The translations under genes were made by a program, and so were the position numbers. DNA of 64,000 bases from Zea mays (taxonomy: Eukaryota > Streptophyta > Magnoliopsida > Poales > Poaceae): contig NC_050097.1 of assembly GCF_902167145.1 (NCBI RefSeq), positions 144,919,982 through 144,983,981 of the forward strand. The letters run 5' to 3'. Shown in pieces: positions 1 through 10,717 of this stretch; the first letter of the stretch is position 1; the number at the start of each line of letters is the position of its first letter. A model generated the notes under the pieces. The model had not been told where the DNA came from. It was given only the letters and a program-made list of their open reading frames with translations, and did no database searches.

Positions 1-2265
1 TCTTTTATTTTATTTATCAATGAATGCAATATTTTATCCTTTTCGAGACCTTCGTTCCTTAGTTCAATTACTTCGGAACGAAGATTGCTCAGGGCCATGA
101 CACACCCTTCATCTTCGGCATCTTTTTGGGCCCTGAGGGCATTGCTAAGTATAAGGCCCTGCAAAGAAAAATGTGTGTGCGTCAATAAATTTAAGTAAAC
201 GAAAAATTTTGGTCTCAAGAAAAATACAAAGACCTTATTTTTTGCACCTTTAAGCTATTGTATGCCAAGCTGTCGGCCAGCTCATTTTTCGACAACACCG
301 AGAGCCCGTCTTCTAGTGTTGGGAATCCGAAGCTCTTGCTCATCTTCCGACAGACAGAAATCTCCTTGCTGTCAGGGAGACAATACAAGAAGTCTTCTTC
401 TCCGCTGCCGTTGAATATCAACGCTCCCTTTGGATATTTCAGTTTTTGGGCGTAAAACTGGGCCTCTTGCTTTTCTTTTTGAGACAACTCTTTCCCCGAA
501 GCATGTCGAACAATATATTCAAGGACTTTAGGGGATGCTTCGGGGGCAACATCACTAATTTCTTCAACAAGAATTGGTTTTGACATTTTTTCTTCCTCGG
601 TTTCCAAGGATTTTACCTTCGTGGGCTCTGAAGGCCCAGCTTCAGTCTCAGTTTGTTGCTTTGGAGCTTCAGCATCAAAGATTTCAGCTTCCGCTTCGGA
701 AGTTTCAACTGTCTTCTTCGGAGTCGTGCTTGAGGACTTAATCGTCTCCAGAACATCTAGCACATTGACCATTCTTTTTCTTTTTGGGGTCACCGCTGGT
801 CCCTTTTGGTTTTTTATTGACTCAATACTTGCTGAAGGACTTAAAATTTCCAATATTTTCGGTCCTTCAGTACTCAGTTTTTCTACCTTCTCTGCTGAAG
901 CTTTTTCTTTGATCTTCGGCACTGAAGTTGGTTCTTTAATTTCGGTGGCCGAAGAGGTTTCACCGGCGAACTCAGGCACTGTAGCTGGTTCAATGTAGCG
1001 TGGCCGATGTGTGAGGACCTTTATCCTTTTCGGTGCTGGCTCACTAGGAGCAGTTGCAGCTTCTTCTTTCGCAGAAGTCGTGCCTTTTCTTCTCTGCCCT
1101 CGAATGGGATAACGATAGTCAGGATAGACGAACCCGATTGCGTCAAACACTCGGTTCAGTCTTTTCTTTTTCCGGCCTCCGAAGGCTGCTGACAATGCAG
1201 TATCTTCGACCTTCGAATAAGCCCCAAGTAGTTCATCACTTACATTTTCAATGCTTTTTAGCCAGTCATCATCTGGCTCAACGAATTTATCTCCGAACTT
1301 GAAAGTATACTTCAGCCTGATAAGTCCACCTTCGTCAGCTTCCTTTATGGTCTCTTGAGGCATTTCCCATTTTTCCGCGAGCGGCCATACTCTGAAGGCA
1401 ATATGCTCTTGGACCAAATCTCTCGTTCCAATAAAAGAACAAATAACTCCGAAGGCTCTCCGGCATTCTTCGGCAGCTTCATTCATTTCAACCTTCGGCC
1501 TCCGCAGGCCGAAGCTTTGCCAAATAGGGCGCATAATTATACCTTTAATATCTTCCCGTGTTTTCAGGTCATTCTTCACATAAAACCATTCTGACATCCA
1601 GTCGCCGGGCCATCTCTTCCGAAAGGTTGGCACGGGACAGCTTGACCCAGACCGAGAAACGAAACTGTAGCAACCAAAATTATTGTGATACTGTTCCTTA
1701 CCCCAGGGTTTTGTCTCGTATGATAATTCGTGTATGTTGCAGAAGCTTTTCGCATCAGGTTCCAGACCTTGGCTTCTCACGGCCCACACGAAGATATTCA
1801 GCCTTATGATTGCTTCGGGGGTAAGTTGGTGAAGATAGACTTCAAATATTCTCAGCACCTCCACGACAAAGCTGCTCAGGGGAAACTGTAGTCCAGCTTT
1901 CAAAAAGCTTCGGAACACCACGACTTCATTTTCCTCAGGAGTCGGGCATGTCTTCTCTCCTTCGTCGGACCTCACAATGGACAAGTCCCGGAAATATCTT
2001 CCCCTCATGTTGACAAGATGATTCTCTTTGATACTTGATTTGCCGAAAACCGCATGGCTCGGTCGCCATGGCCGATCTTCGGAGTCTTCACCACCGCTAT
2101 CCACATCATAACTGTCGCTGTCATCAGTGTCTTCAGATAAACCTTCTAAAATCTCTTTGGTGATTTTTCTGTATTGGTCTTCGACATTGCTATAAGAAAC
2201 CCCAGGTTTTTCTCTTCAGAGAGACTCAGCTTCATCTCGGCAGCAGCCTTCTTATCTTCAGACAT
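1..2265 (-). pseudogene. Antisense gene of element B (PF04195-like 'putative gypsy type transposon' domain, coiled-coil C-terminus)
   Basis: Exon 1 is open from codon ATG at 2104 down to 248 and exon 2 runs from 158 to the window edge; the intron 247-159 has GT..AG ends in phase 0. The N-terminal third resembles the plant domain Pfam calls Transposase_28 (PF04195), a name that does not show transposase activity; motifs seen include FLKAGLQFPL, HQLTPEAIIRLN, EWFYVK and NRVFDAIGF. The middle is low-complexity, rich in E, K, T and P. Exon 2 is charged and coiled-coil-like. The reading frame continues upstream of 2104, but a length change in an A run near 2206 separates it from the likely original ATG at 2263-2265, so this copy is damaged. 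It lies opposite to the element's own transcription. Its function is unknown. Confidence 0.78.
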
Positions 2266-2409
2266 CTTCGAAAGCGCTAAAAAATTGTCTTCAAAACCGA
2301 AGCTTAAAAACTTAAAAAGCTAAGCAAGTTTTGGTGCGCAAGAGCTAAAAATTGAGTAAGCAAGAGCAGATGGCAAGAGAGCATACCAAATGAGCTCGCG
2401 GTATGCTCT

Positions 2410-2417
2410 TATTTATA
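2410..2417 (-). promoter_or_regulatory. TATA box for the antisense gene of element B
   Basis: TATAAATA reads on the minus strand about 145 bases upstream of the probable ATG at 2265. It lies in the spacer between the antisense gene and the LTR, so the antisense gene appears to have its own promoter rather than using the LTR. Confidence 0.55.
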
Positions 2418-2559
2418 CGCCTAGTGCATTGAAAATTGGCAGACCCCGCTTGTCAGTGAATGTTGCTATTCTAGCAAAGGGAAGGTGTTTTTTCGGACCT
2501 TCGGCTTAAGGCCTTCGTCCATGTCGCAATCTAAATTTATTATTCTAACAAATTAATAT

Positions 2560-2572
2560 TGCGAGGGGCTAC
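2560..2572 (+). promoter_or_regulatory. Polypurine tract of element B
   Basis: GCGAGGGGCTAC sits directly before the LTR start TGTTGGGG. Element C has the near-identical GCGAAGGGGCTAC in the same place (28062-28074). This is the expected plus-strand primer position. Confidence 0.7.
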
Positions 2573-3245
2573 TGTTGGGGGCCTTCGGCTTCCGAAGGTC
2601 CTCAAAAACATGATTTAACAGTGTTTATGGAGTATAATGTGTGAACAGGTATCTTCGGACTAGAATCGACATCACAGTAGGAGAAGCCCAAACAATACGA
2701 AGGTTGATACAGCGCCGAAGATACGAGCAGGAAAGCTTCGGCGTAATAGCAGAAAAGGGAACCGACTCAAAGATGAAAAGGCTATTCAGACCTCGGTGGA
2801 TTAATATAGAATTACTACCAAGTGTAAAGGGCATGGGTGTAATTTTATATGGGCTGTGTCCCGTGCCTATAAATAGGTGAACAGTGCCCCCGTACTGGAC
2901 AGGCGGACTTGGCATTTGCTTTTGCGTCACGCTTGTACTTTTACCTTCTTTGAAGCCGAAGGTACATTTGTAATTTGATATCATTTCTGTTTTTCCATAA
3001 TAATAATATAAAAATGAGTTGATAATAATGTATAATGGGTTACATTATCCTTTGTATTTCACATGTTTTCTTCTTCATTATTATTATATGCTGTGTCTAT
3101 GAAGGTATATCCCTCATAACCTTTGTCCGAGAATCATTACATCCTCAAGGGAAATAATGCTTCGAAGGACGAAGGACTATAACGTTTAACATTTCTTGTG
3201 TTGCCTTGTTCTTAACTTATAGCATTTGAGAACAAGTCCCCAACA
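2573..3245 (+). repeat. 3' LTR of element B (673 bp)
   Basis: It starts TGTTGGGGGCC and ends AAGTCCCCAACA, sharing its terminal block (GCATTTGAGAACAAGTCCCC) with the LTR of element C. It has a TATA box (CCTATAAATAG near 2868-2878) and many copies of the CGAAG/CTTCGG motif typical of this group. ORFs on either strand through it are not genes. Confidence 0.88.
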
Positions 3246-5480
3246 GGCACTCTTCTCCGGTGAACGGCGCCGCCGCGGTTGGGGCAAGGCATCGACCAGC
3301 TTGGACTGAGGAAGAAGAATAGAGCTTGGCCGTTGGATTTGGAATCTGTGACCACAGTTAGATATGCGGCTTGAGTAGATCTGAGCCGTGGGATAGGAAT
3401 CAACCGTCACAATTAGATCTAGATAAGTCATGGGTTTCGGCCTTCGGATCGAATCTCGGCGGCCAAGATCTGTTTGCATGCACCGCTTTGGTGTGTGCGT
3501 GGTGAGCCATCTGGTGCAGATCGGACGTGGGAGAATTGATCACCCTGTTTTAAGTCCTGTCCGTCCATCATGGATCCTATGGCTTATACTGTGTACCGGT
3601 TCATATCGGGCCGATCTAATCTGGTCGGTCAGATTGTGATCGGATGGCTCACGTGGCTAGATACCCCCTTCATCGATCCCGTTTTGTAAAAGAGACCCTG
3701 TACTTTCACAAAATCAACCCGCCATCCAACTCGGAGTAGTGTGAGTCTTGAGAATTTTTGTGCAGGGGTCCCTGCACTTTCCAATATTTATCACGCAGTC
3801 CAGATATTAAAGAAAACAGGAAAAGAGATTTAGAAACCGATTTTGAGTATACAAATAATTCCAGAACTTGTATAATTCATATAAAATTCATATTAAGTCC
3901 AAATTGATCCAATTCTGTTCCTATAATTTTGTAATATTATTGTTTATCATTTTGTGTAACTATTTTGACATGAAAACCATATTAAAATTGGTATCCTAAT
4001 TAATCTTGTACAAAACACATAAAACCTTCAAAAATTCATAACTTAAAATCTATAACTCCAAAATTAATAATCCATGTTCCTGTGATCTTATTTCAATATG
4101 TAGATTATTAATATGTATTTTGCATATATGTTTGGTGTAATGTTAATTTTGCCTATACCATGTATGTTTGTATTGCTACGTTTAGCGGTGAGGACACGTG
4201 TCATCTGAAGAGCAAGTTGGTACCTGGAATCTCAAGTCCCAGGCAAGTTGTGCCCTTGATCACTTCTTTTTACCTACTCATGTTCTAATTAATCATAATG
4301 ATCTGCATAGGTTAATTTTGATGGGACCCAATAGGTTACCCTAGTTTGTCTATCTTTATACCTTTTTTTACCACTGAACATTTTGGGTAGTACTTGCTAG
4401 TGCTTTATGTGGTTTTGGGTATGAAGATACATTATTCATGATCACACTTTTATTATCTATTTATTATTATTGTTCATGATAAGATCATTATGTTAATTGG
4501 AACATGGAGCGACCACCCGGGAAAACAATGCTACCACAAGGGTTTAATGGGACACCCTTGGCTGATTAATTAGGAAAGCTAGTGGAAGACTACCTTACCC
4601 GAAAGGGGCAAGGGCAGTAGGGGAGTGGTCAGTGTAGGGAGGTCCTTGGGATGATTTTGCTGCGATGGCGATCATGCGAGGGATCCCTGCATTGGAGCTT
4701 CCTATAAACTGTAGCAGGTTTTCTGAAGCTAGTGGAACTTTGTAAAGGCCTCGTAGTGTTACCCTGCCTCGCCTCCTCGGTAGAGGTGTATGGGAAGTCA
4801 TGATCCCTTGGCAGATGGGTAACATGACTTGTGGGTAAAGATGCGTAACCTCTGCAGAGTGTAAAACTGGTATACTAGCCATGCTCAAGGTCATGAGCAG
4901 CTCGGACCCTCACATGATTAAATTATGGAACTAAATTCAATTTGTCATATGCATTGCATTGCAGGTGAGGTTGTTACTTTTGTTCTACTATTTAATTGGG
5001 TTGGTATTTACTTATACTTAGTAACTGCTAATAAAAATTGACCAACTTTAAAAGCAATGCTCAGCTCTAACCATCCTCTTTGGTAAGCCTTACACTTCAC
5101 GTGAGCTCCCATCTTTGGCGAGTTCATGCACATTATTCCCCACAACTTGTTGAGCGATGAACGTATGTGAGCTCACTCTTGTTGTCTCACACCCCCCCAC
5201 AGGTCAAGAACAAGTACCGCAAGATGAGGCGCATGGAGGATGCTATGATGAGTTCGTGAGAGGTCTAGGCCGTCGTCTCCCAGTCAACTTTGGGTTGCTG
5301 GACCGTTGTCTCCTTATAATGTAATTACTTATTTATTTTGTATAGAACTCCTATTATATAGTAAAGATGTGACATTCGATCCTGTGCCATGATTCATCAT
5401 ATGTGTGAGACTTGGTCCTAGCACACCTGGTGATTATGTTCGCGCCTGGGTCTTGGTGCCCCCGAAACCCGGGTGTGACA
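3246..5480 (+). repeat. 5' LTR of element A (3' two-thirds)
   Basis: It aligns with 8145-8216, 17337-19103 and 37629-38033. In the first roughly 395 aligned bases after AATAGAGCTTGG I count about 10 differences by eye, mostly C/T and G/A transitions. The upstream 1.2 kb of this LTR lies beyond element B, left of the window. No credible gene is present; short ORFs recur in both LTR copies and have no recognisable domain. Confidence 0.85.
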
Positions 5481-5484
5481 GAAG

Positions 5485-5495
5485 TGGTATCAGAG
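5485..5495 (+). promoter_or_regulatory. Primer-binding site of element A (initiator tRNA-Met)
   Basis: TGGTATCAGAG, complementary to the 3' end of plant initiator tRNA-Met, starts 4 bases after the LTR end. The match breaks after 11 bases (GAATG follows instead of CC). Confidence 0.8.
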
Positions 5496-6938
5496 GAATG
5501 TTGACTGTAGGACAAAACCTAGATAGAACTGGACAACCATTATCTACTTACCTTTGCTACTCTGATTCTTTCTGAAACTTTTCTTAATCTTTTCTCATCT
5601 ATTTCCGCTTACTCTGATTATTCTTACCTTTTCCTTCTAAAGACAAATGTGGATTTCACACTCTTGAAATCTCGTGCCTAAAGTGACCTTTAGGAATAGG
5701 ATACCTACTCTTAGGAACAAAAAAATAAAACTATTTTTATTGGTATCTATGCGCTTGAGTGTTTGTTCTTATGATATTTGTCTGATTTGGATCTTTGATT
5801 GAGTGTGATGAGTGGTGGAGTAATATCCACAATTACATCTGCATATATATCTAGGCATAAAGGATAGTGTTTATAAAATAACTAGATAAACTAGATTATC
5901 CCTCATTGAATTATCTAGCATAACAATATCCATCTCATCTTAAAAGATTCTATCCTACACTCATAGATCCATCTTATCCTAAAAAAATATATACTCATCT
6001 TATCTTGAAAAGATTTGATCCTATCCTAATAGATCTAACTGACCCAAAAGATATTACCTTATCCTTATAGATTTATCTTGTACTAATAAGCACACTTATC
6101 CCACTCTACAGAAACAACCATGGTCTAGCCTAAAATAAATAGATCTGATCTAGTTATATTCAATCTAATCTAGACCCTATCCAATATAACATGATACAAT
6201 CTAGTGTGAGTTACTTAATACTGGTACAAAGGATAAGACCATACTCTCAATTCACTTAAGACTAAATTGGTGACTTAAATCAACTCGGCCATACCCAGTA
6301 ACTTGACCTACAAAAGCAGGTTACATAACTAATCCCATCTAGCATATAGCTACCTACTAAACCCTCTACCCATCTGTTACCTATAGATCTATCTTAACCT
6401 CTTATTCCAAACTCAGATGGATACATCAAAGCTCAAGAAGGAAGAGATCAATCTCATAAAAGAAGAATATGAATCAAGCTAGACCCCAAAGAAAGCTAGA
6501 TTATGCCATGTCAACACTCTTTTTATGCGACCTACCCACTAACCATCTATCCCTACCTACAAGCCATCTTAACTATATGTCCCCAACTTGGGTGACGATT
6601 CCAAGGCCGAAGATCGAAGATGATCGACCTCATCAAATCAAGGAAGGATAGGATTCAAGCCGGATCTTCAAAGGAATCAAGATCCACAATCTTGGATGGA
6701 GTCTTTCCTTACCCTACTATGTCCTACTCAAGCCTATCCATACTTTAAATACATTTTTTCCTTACACATTATGTGGCTAAACATAAAAGGTCCCCGTGAT
6801 TTTCTAATCACCTACTAATTAGTATTAAGACTTAAAAAAACTCTTAATTTTGAACCAATCAGAAACTAGAATCTCAATTACAAATCAATCATTGTATATC
6901 CTCTTCTCTTACAAATCTCGAGGACGAGATTTTTGTTA
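5496..6938 (+). other. Non-coding internal region of element A (about 1.4 kb)
   Basis: No open frame longer than about 60 residues and no gag, protease, RT or integrase motif is visible on either strand. From about 5920 to 6130 it is low-complexity, with degenerate repeats of ATCTTATCC/GATCTAT-like words. The stretch is far too short for a chromovirus coding region, so the element was either internally deleted or is a non-autonomous form. Confidence 0.75.
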
Positions 6939-6950
6939 AGGGGGGTAGGA
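6939..6950 (+). promoter_or_regulatory. Polypurine tract of element A
   Basis: AAGGGGGGTAGGA, two bases before the LTR start TGTAACACCC. It is nearly identical to the tract of element N at 14840, which hints that both are served by a similar reverse transcriptase. Confidence 0.8.
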
Positions 6951-6952
6951 TT

Positions 6953-8216
6953 TGTAACACCCAAAATCTTATTCTTGAAAGTTTAGTAAAAAGTTCTCCG
7001 AGACTTGTGATGTTTGAATGCCTTCCAATAAAATTTTCTTACATTTGATGCAACATCACCTAAAATAAACATGTTCCTAATAAAGATTTAATTAAAAGAA
7101 TCTATATATGAATTTGTTACCCCTTAGTTGAAATGAATATTTATAATTATTCTCTAAACAATTCTATATTAGAGAATAGATTTCTTAAAATACCCATTCT
7201 CTATGTTAAGTGTGTATGAACTTTATATTTGTAAGCATTTGATTAAATAATATAATAAATTAATTAATTAAACAAATTATATTCATGCTGGATTTCTTGA
7301 ACTGTGCATTCTAAATAAATTTGTAATTTAAAACTGCATTTGAATTGATGTGGGAATGTAAAATAGAAAAAAAGAGAGAAAAGAAAGAACTCACCCAACT
7401 ATGCGTGTGGGCCAAATATCTCCTACTCGGCCCAGTTATCACCCCGCGTACCCTGGACAAATTCGTGCCGACATGTGGGGCCGGGTTAGCCAGCACTCGG
7501 CACGCACGTCCCTACTCACTGACAATCGCGGCCCATTGCTTCGCGTCCGCCGCACTCGCGCTCATGCCGTGGGAGTTGCGCTAACTGTGGGACCACCGAG
7601 ACAGGTTCGCTCCCGTGCCGCGCACATCTTTCTTTTCGCTGGCACGTGGGACCTTCGTGTCGGACTCATCCCCTCCAACTCAACGAACACATCCGAGATC
7701 CACGCTCGTGAATGACGGACTGGGTGCGGACTTGCCCAGCTCGGGGGAGGTTGTTGGGGCATGTGGTGGCGCCGCTTCCTCGAGACTATAAAGCTGAGCT
7801 GCGCCATCGTCTTGCCGTCAACCTCTGGAATGAGAGAGAAAGAAGCAGAGAAAGAGAGCCGCCACTAGGGATATGCGACCAGGTCGTCGCTTTGGCCTCG
7901 GCTAGTGATGGGGGACCTTCGTCGAGGAACTCTGGTGGGTGTGGATGCCTCGGCTGGCGTGATCGATAAACAGTAGATGGCGAATTTCTCGTCGATGCGA
8001 AGTTGCTGTCTTGGGGCCGCAGGGGGCTATGGATTAGAATGTTGTGATGCACAAGTCGATGGTGAGTCAATCCTATCTAGATCGCTAGCGTCTGTACCAC
8101 GTTTTGGTGTCGTTCCCTCTTTGGATCGGGCACCGGGTCACTAGGGCACTCTTCTCCGGTGAACGGCGCTGCCGCGGTTGGGGCAAGGCATCGCCCAGCT
8201 TGGACTGAGGAAGAAG
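6953..8216 (+). repeat. 3' LTR of element A, segment 1
   Basis: It begins TGTAACACCCAAAATC right after the purine tract. ACTATAAAG near 7786-7794 is a candidate TATA box. From 8145 it is duplicated by the 5' LTR at 3246. It is interrupted at 8216 by element N, which inserted in a GAAGAAG run. ORFs at 7300-8100 on both strands are GC-rich LTR sequence without domains. Confidence 0.82.
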
Positions 8217-10704
8217 TGTGATACCCAGTTTGCAAAGAAGAGAAGTTGGAGTTTATTCTTTCTTGTTTTTTTTTGCTTCTCGTTTGGGTAGTGCACTTTT
8301 GGAGTTTGGAATTGTTGGGTAGCATTCGCTAGTAAAACAATAGAATTTTGGTTAGACTTGTGCGCCGGGGTCGGGAGTTGACGCATGAGCGAGTTGGGCC
8401 GTGGTTCTTGATCCGGCCCACTAACCCCCCTAACCCTAGCCGCCCCTTCCCCTAATTCCCTTCCCCTTGTGCAGCCGCCCCCCCTCTCTAGCCTTTGGCC
8501 GCCATCCCCTCCCCCCCCCCCCCTAATTCCCTCTCTCTTGTGCAGCAGCCCCCATCCCCTCAACCCTAGCCGCCACCCCCCTCCCATCTCCTCCTCTCCA
8601 AGTGATGTCCTTCCTCGCCGGATCTTCTTCGTGTGGGTGCAAGTTCCGATTGGAGAATTGGTGGGAGGAAGGAAGGAGGAAAGGAGGAACCCAAGGTGAT
8701 TTTGTGATTAACTCTTGTTTATTTGTGCTGCAATTCAATCGATTAGATGTTTACGTATGCGAATTGGTAGAGGTGCTGTCCAGAAATTTTGTGGGTGCGC
8801 GAACAGCAGTAGTTCTAGCAGATTCTGGGAATTTTTCGTGGGTAATTAGTGGGAATCAGTGGGAGAATCATGTGGAGCTTTTTCATACCTTTCCAACGAG
8901 TACTTATGCGCTCGATTCGGAGTTATATTTTAGGAGATATCGCTGTTTGAATCCGGGTATGTTGCTGTCCAAAAAAACAGATTTGCAGGTGGGCAAACAG
9001 CAGTAGTATTAGCAGTTTCTGGGGATTTTTCGTGGGAAATTAGTGATAATCAATATGAGAATCATTTAGAGCTTTGTCAAACCTTTCCAACGAGTACTTA
9101 TGCACTCGATTCGGAGTTATATTTTAGGAGATATTGCTGTTTGAATCCGGGTATGTTGCTGTCCAAAAAAACAGATTTATGCAGGTGGGCGAACAGCAGT
9201 AGTATTAGCAGTTTCTGGGAATTTTTCGTGGGAAATTGGTGATAATCAATATGAGAATCATGTAGAGCCTTGTCATACCTTTCCAACGAGTACTTATGCG
9301 TTCGATTCGGAGTTATAATTTAGGAGATATCGCTGTTTGAATCCGGTTATGTTACTGTCCAAAAACAGATTGCAGGGTGTATCTTGTAGACGAGTTTGGG
9401 CTAATTAGATGCTGGAATTTAATTATCATTTGAATATAAAACTTGTGGGAAATTTTATGTAGATGCTTCCGTAGTTTTTGATTGATATCACTGCTGTTAT
9501 AATTTTAAAGTTATGAAATTATCAAGCAGCACCGCTGCAGTTTGGTGGTGATGGGGAGAGTTGTCGCTCGCAACGGGTTGGAATTGTGCGTAGGTGCGGC
9601 GTTGTTTATTAGCGTTTGTTATGTTGATTTGTACACTAAGGTGTGTGTCAAAAACAGGTGGTGGACTTCCGGATCGTACTTAGTACCATTCCAAATTCCC
9701 GGTGAAGGCAAGTAAATACAGTGGTGGTTGCTACCGTTTTGTTTGCATCCTATGCCTTGTCATTGAGTATGCATAAGTATTAAATGTGTTAATCATTGAA
9801 TTCTATGATGAAGTTTATTTGTTCGGAAGAATTAATTCTCAATTGTCTAATATTGATGATGATCATGATTTGGGAATGATATATGTGGTTGATTCCCATC
9901 TTGGATGAAGTTGAAGTATCTTTTTGAATCATGTTGTATGAAGTGTTGTAGGCATGTCATGCACATCGCATCATCCATATTGCATTTTGAAGTTATGTCG
10001 TGATCTTATGGTCCGACCGTACCGGTACACTTTTAGCATCGTACGTTGCCCGAGGAGGGGTACGATGCGGCTTCATATCCTTAGAGGTATGAAGGCAGAA
10101 GTCATCCTTGCATTTGCAGACATTTGCACTCATGAGGTATATATGAAGTGTGACATTACTATGTTACTATTGTGGTTTCTACCTGCGAGGTGTGGTAACT
10201 AGGTGTGTTGTACGTTGTATTCGTGCTGCACCTTCGTAATAAGAAGGTTGCGAAATCAAATAGTGGTAAAACAATGTTCTTATGTAGTTAAACAGTTTGT
10301 TATTATTTTACTTGCTGAGATGTGTCATCTCACTCTTGCATTACTCAATGCAGGTACTTGATATATGTTGGGAATGAGGGGAGTAGCAGCACGTCCACTT
10401 TCACTCTCATATTAAGGCTGCCCAAGTGCATCCATGATTTAATTCGAAACTTGATGTCAAAGGATGTTTGTTTTTTTACTAGTCATGCGCACTGGTTAAT
10501 TCAGTTCATTTCGTATGTTTAACTTTCCTTTGCTAGCCGTTTAATAATACTTAGTATGTTTTTTTGTCATGATACATGTTTATACACTGTTGCCCCCTCC
10601 TTTATGCTATTTTGCAAAGGAGATGCTGTCGAAATTTTATATACGGATATCAGAAGTGTAGTTCAGTAGCATTCCGGGGTGTTTGTGGATTCCGGGATGT
10701 TACA
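8217..10704 (+). repeat. 5' LTR of element N
   Basis: TGTGATACCC...GATGTTACA, followed two bases later by the primer-binding site. It contains C-rich tracts (about 8400-8600) and a three-unit tandem repeat (8767-9362). The 134-residue ORF at 8602-9006 is repeated unchanged in the 3' LTR and has no domain. Confidence 0.9.
8767..9362. repeat. Tandem repeat in LTR of N, three units of about 195 bp
   Basis: The markers CGATTCGGAGTTATA and TTTCCAACGAGTACTTATGC recur at steps of about 194 and 196 bases, each unit carrying CTGTCCA...ACAG and GTTTGAATCCGG. The same array is present in the 3' LTR at about 15400-15993. Confidence 0.88.
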
Positions 10705-10706
10705 GT

Positions 10707-10717
10707 TGGTATCAGAG
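10707..10717 (+). promoter_or_regulatory. Primer-binding site of element N (initiator tRNA-Met)
   Basis: TGGTATCAGAG two bases after the LTR end TTACA, then GATAGG, so only the first 11 bases match the tRNA. Confidence 0.82.

Larger units (their letters stand above)
1..3245 (+). mobile_element. Element B: 3' part of a Ty3/gypsy (Tat-type) LTR retrotransposon
   Basis: This is the right-hand end of an element whose gag-pol would lie left of the window. It shows, in order, an antisense (minus-strand) spliced gene, a purine-rich tract just before the LTR (about 2560-2572), and a complete 3' LTR (2573-3245). The arrangement and LTR end match element C, so B and C belong to related families. Because the 3246 flank reads into the middle of element A's LTR (matching 8145-8216), B inserted into A's 5' LTR. 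The expected 5-bp target duplication on the right would be ggcac at 3246-3250; the left copy is outside the window. Confidence 0.88.

Noticed and set aside
5485..5495. tRNA-like matches TGGTATCAGAG at 5485, 10707 and 29925
   Set aside because: These are retrotransposon primer-binding sites complementary to a tRNA 3' end; no tRNA cloverleaf is present.
8602..9006. 134-residue ORF, repeated identically at 15233-15637
   Set aside because: It lies entirely in the LTR of N, spans the tandem repeats, and is identical only because the LTRs are nearly identical. No domain is visible.
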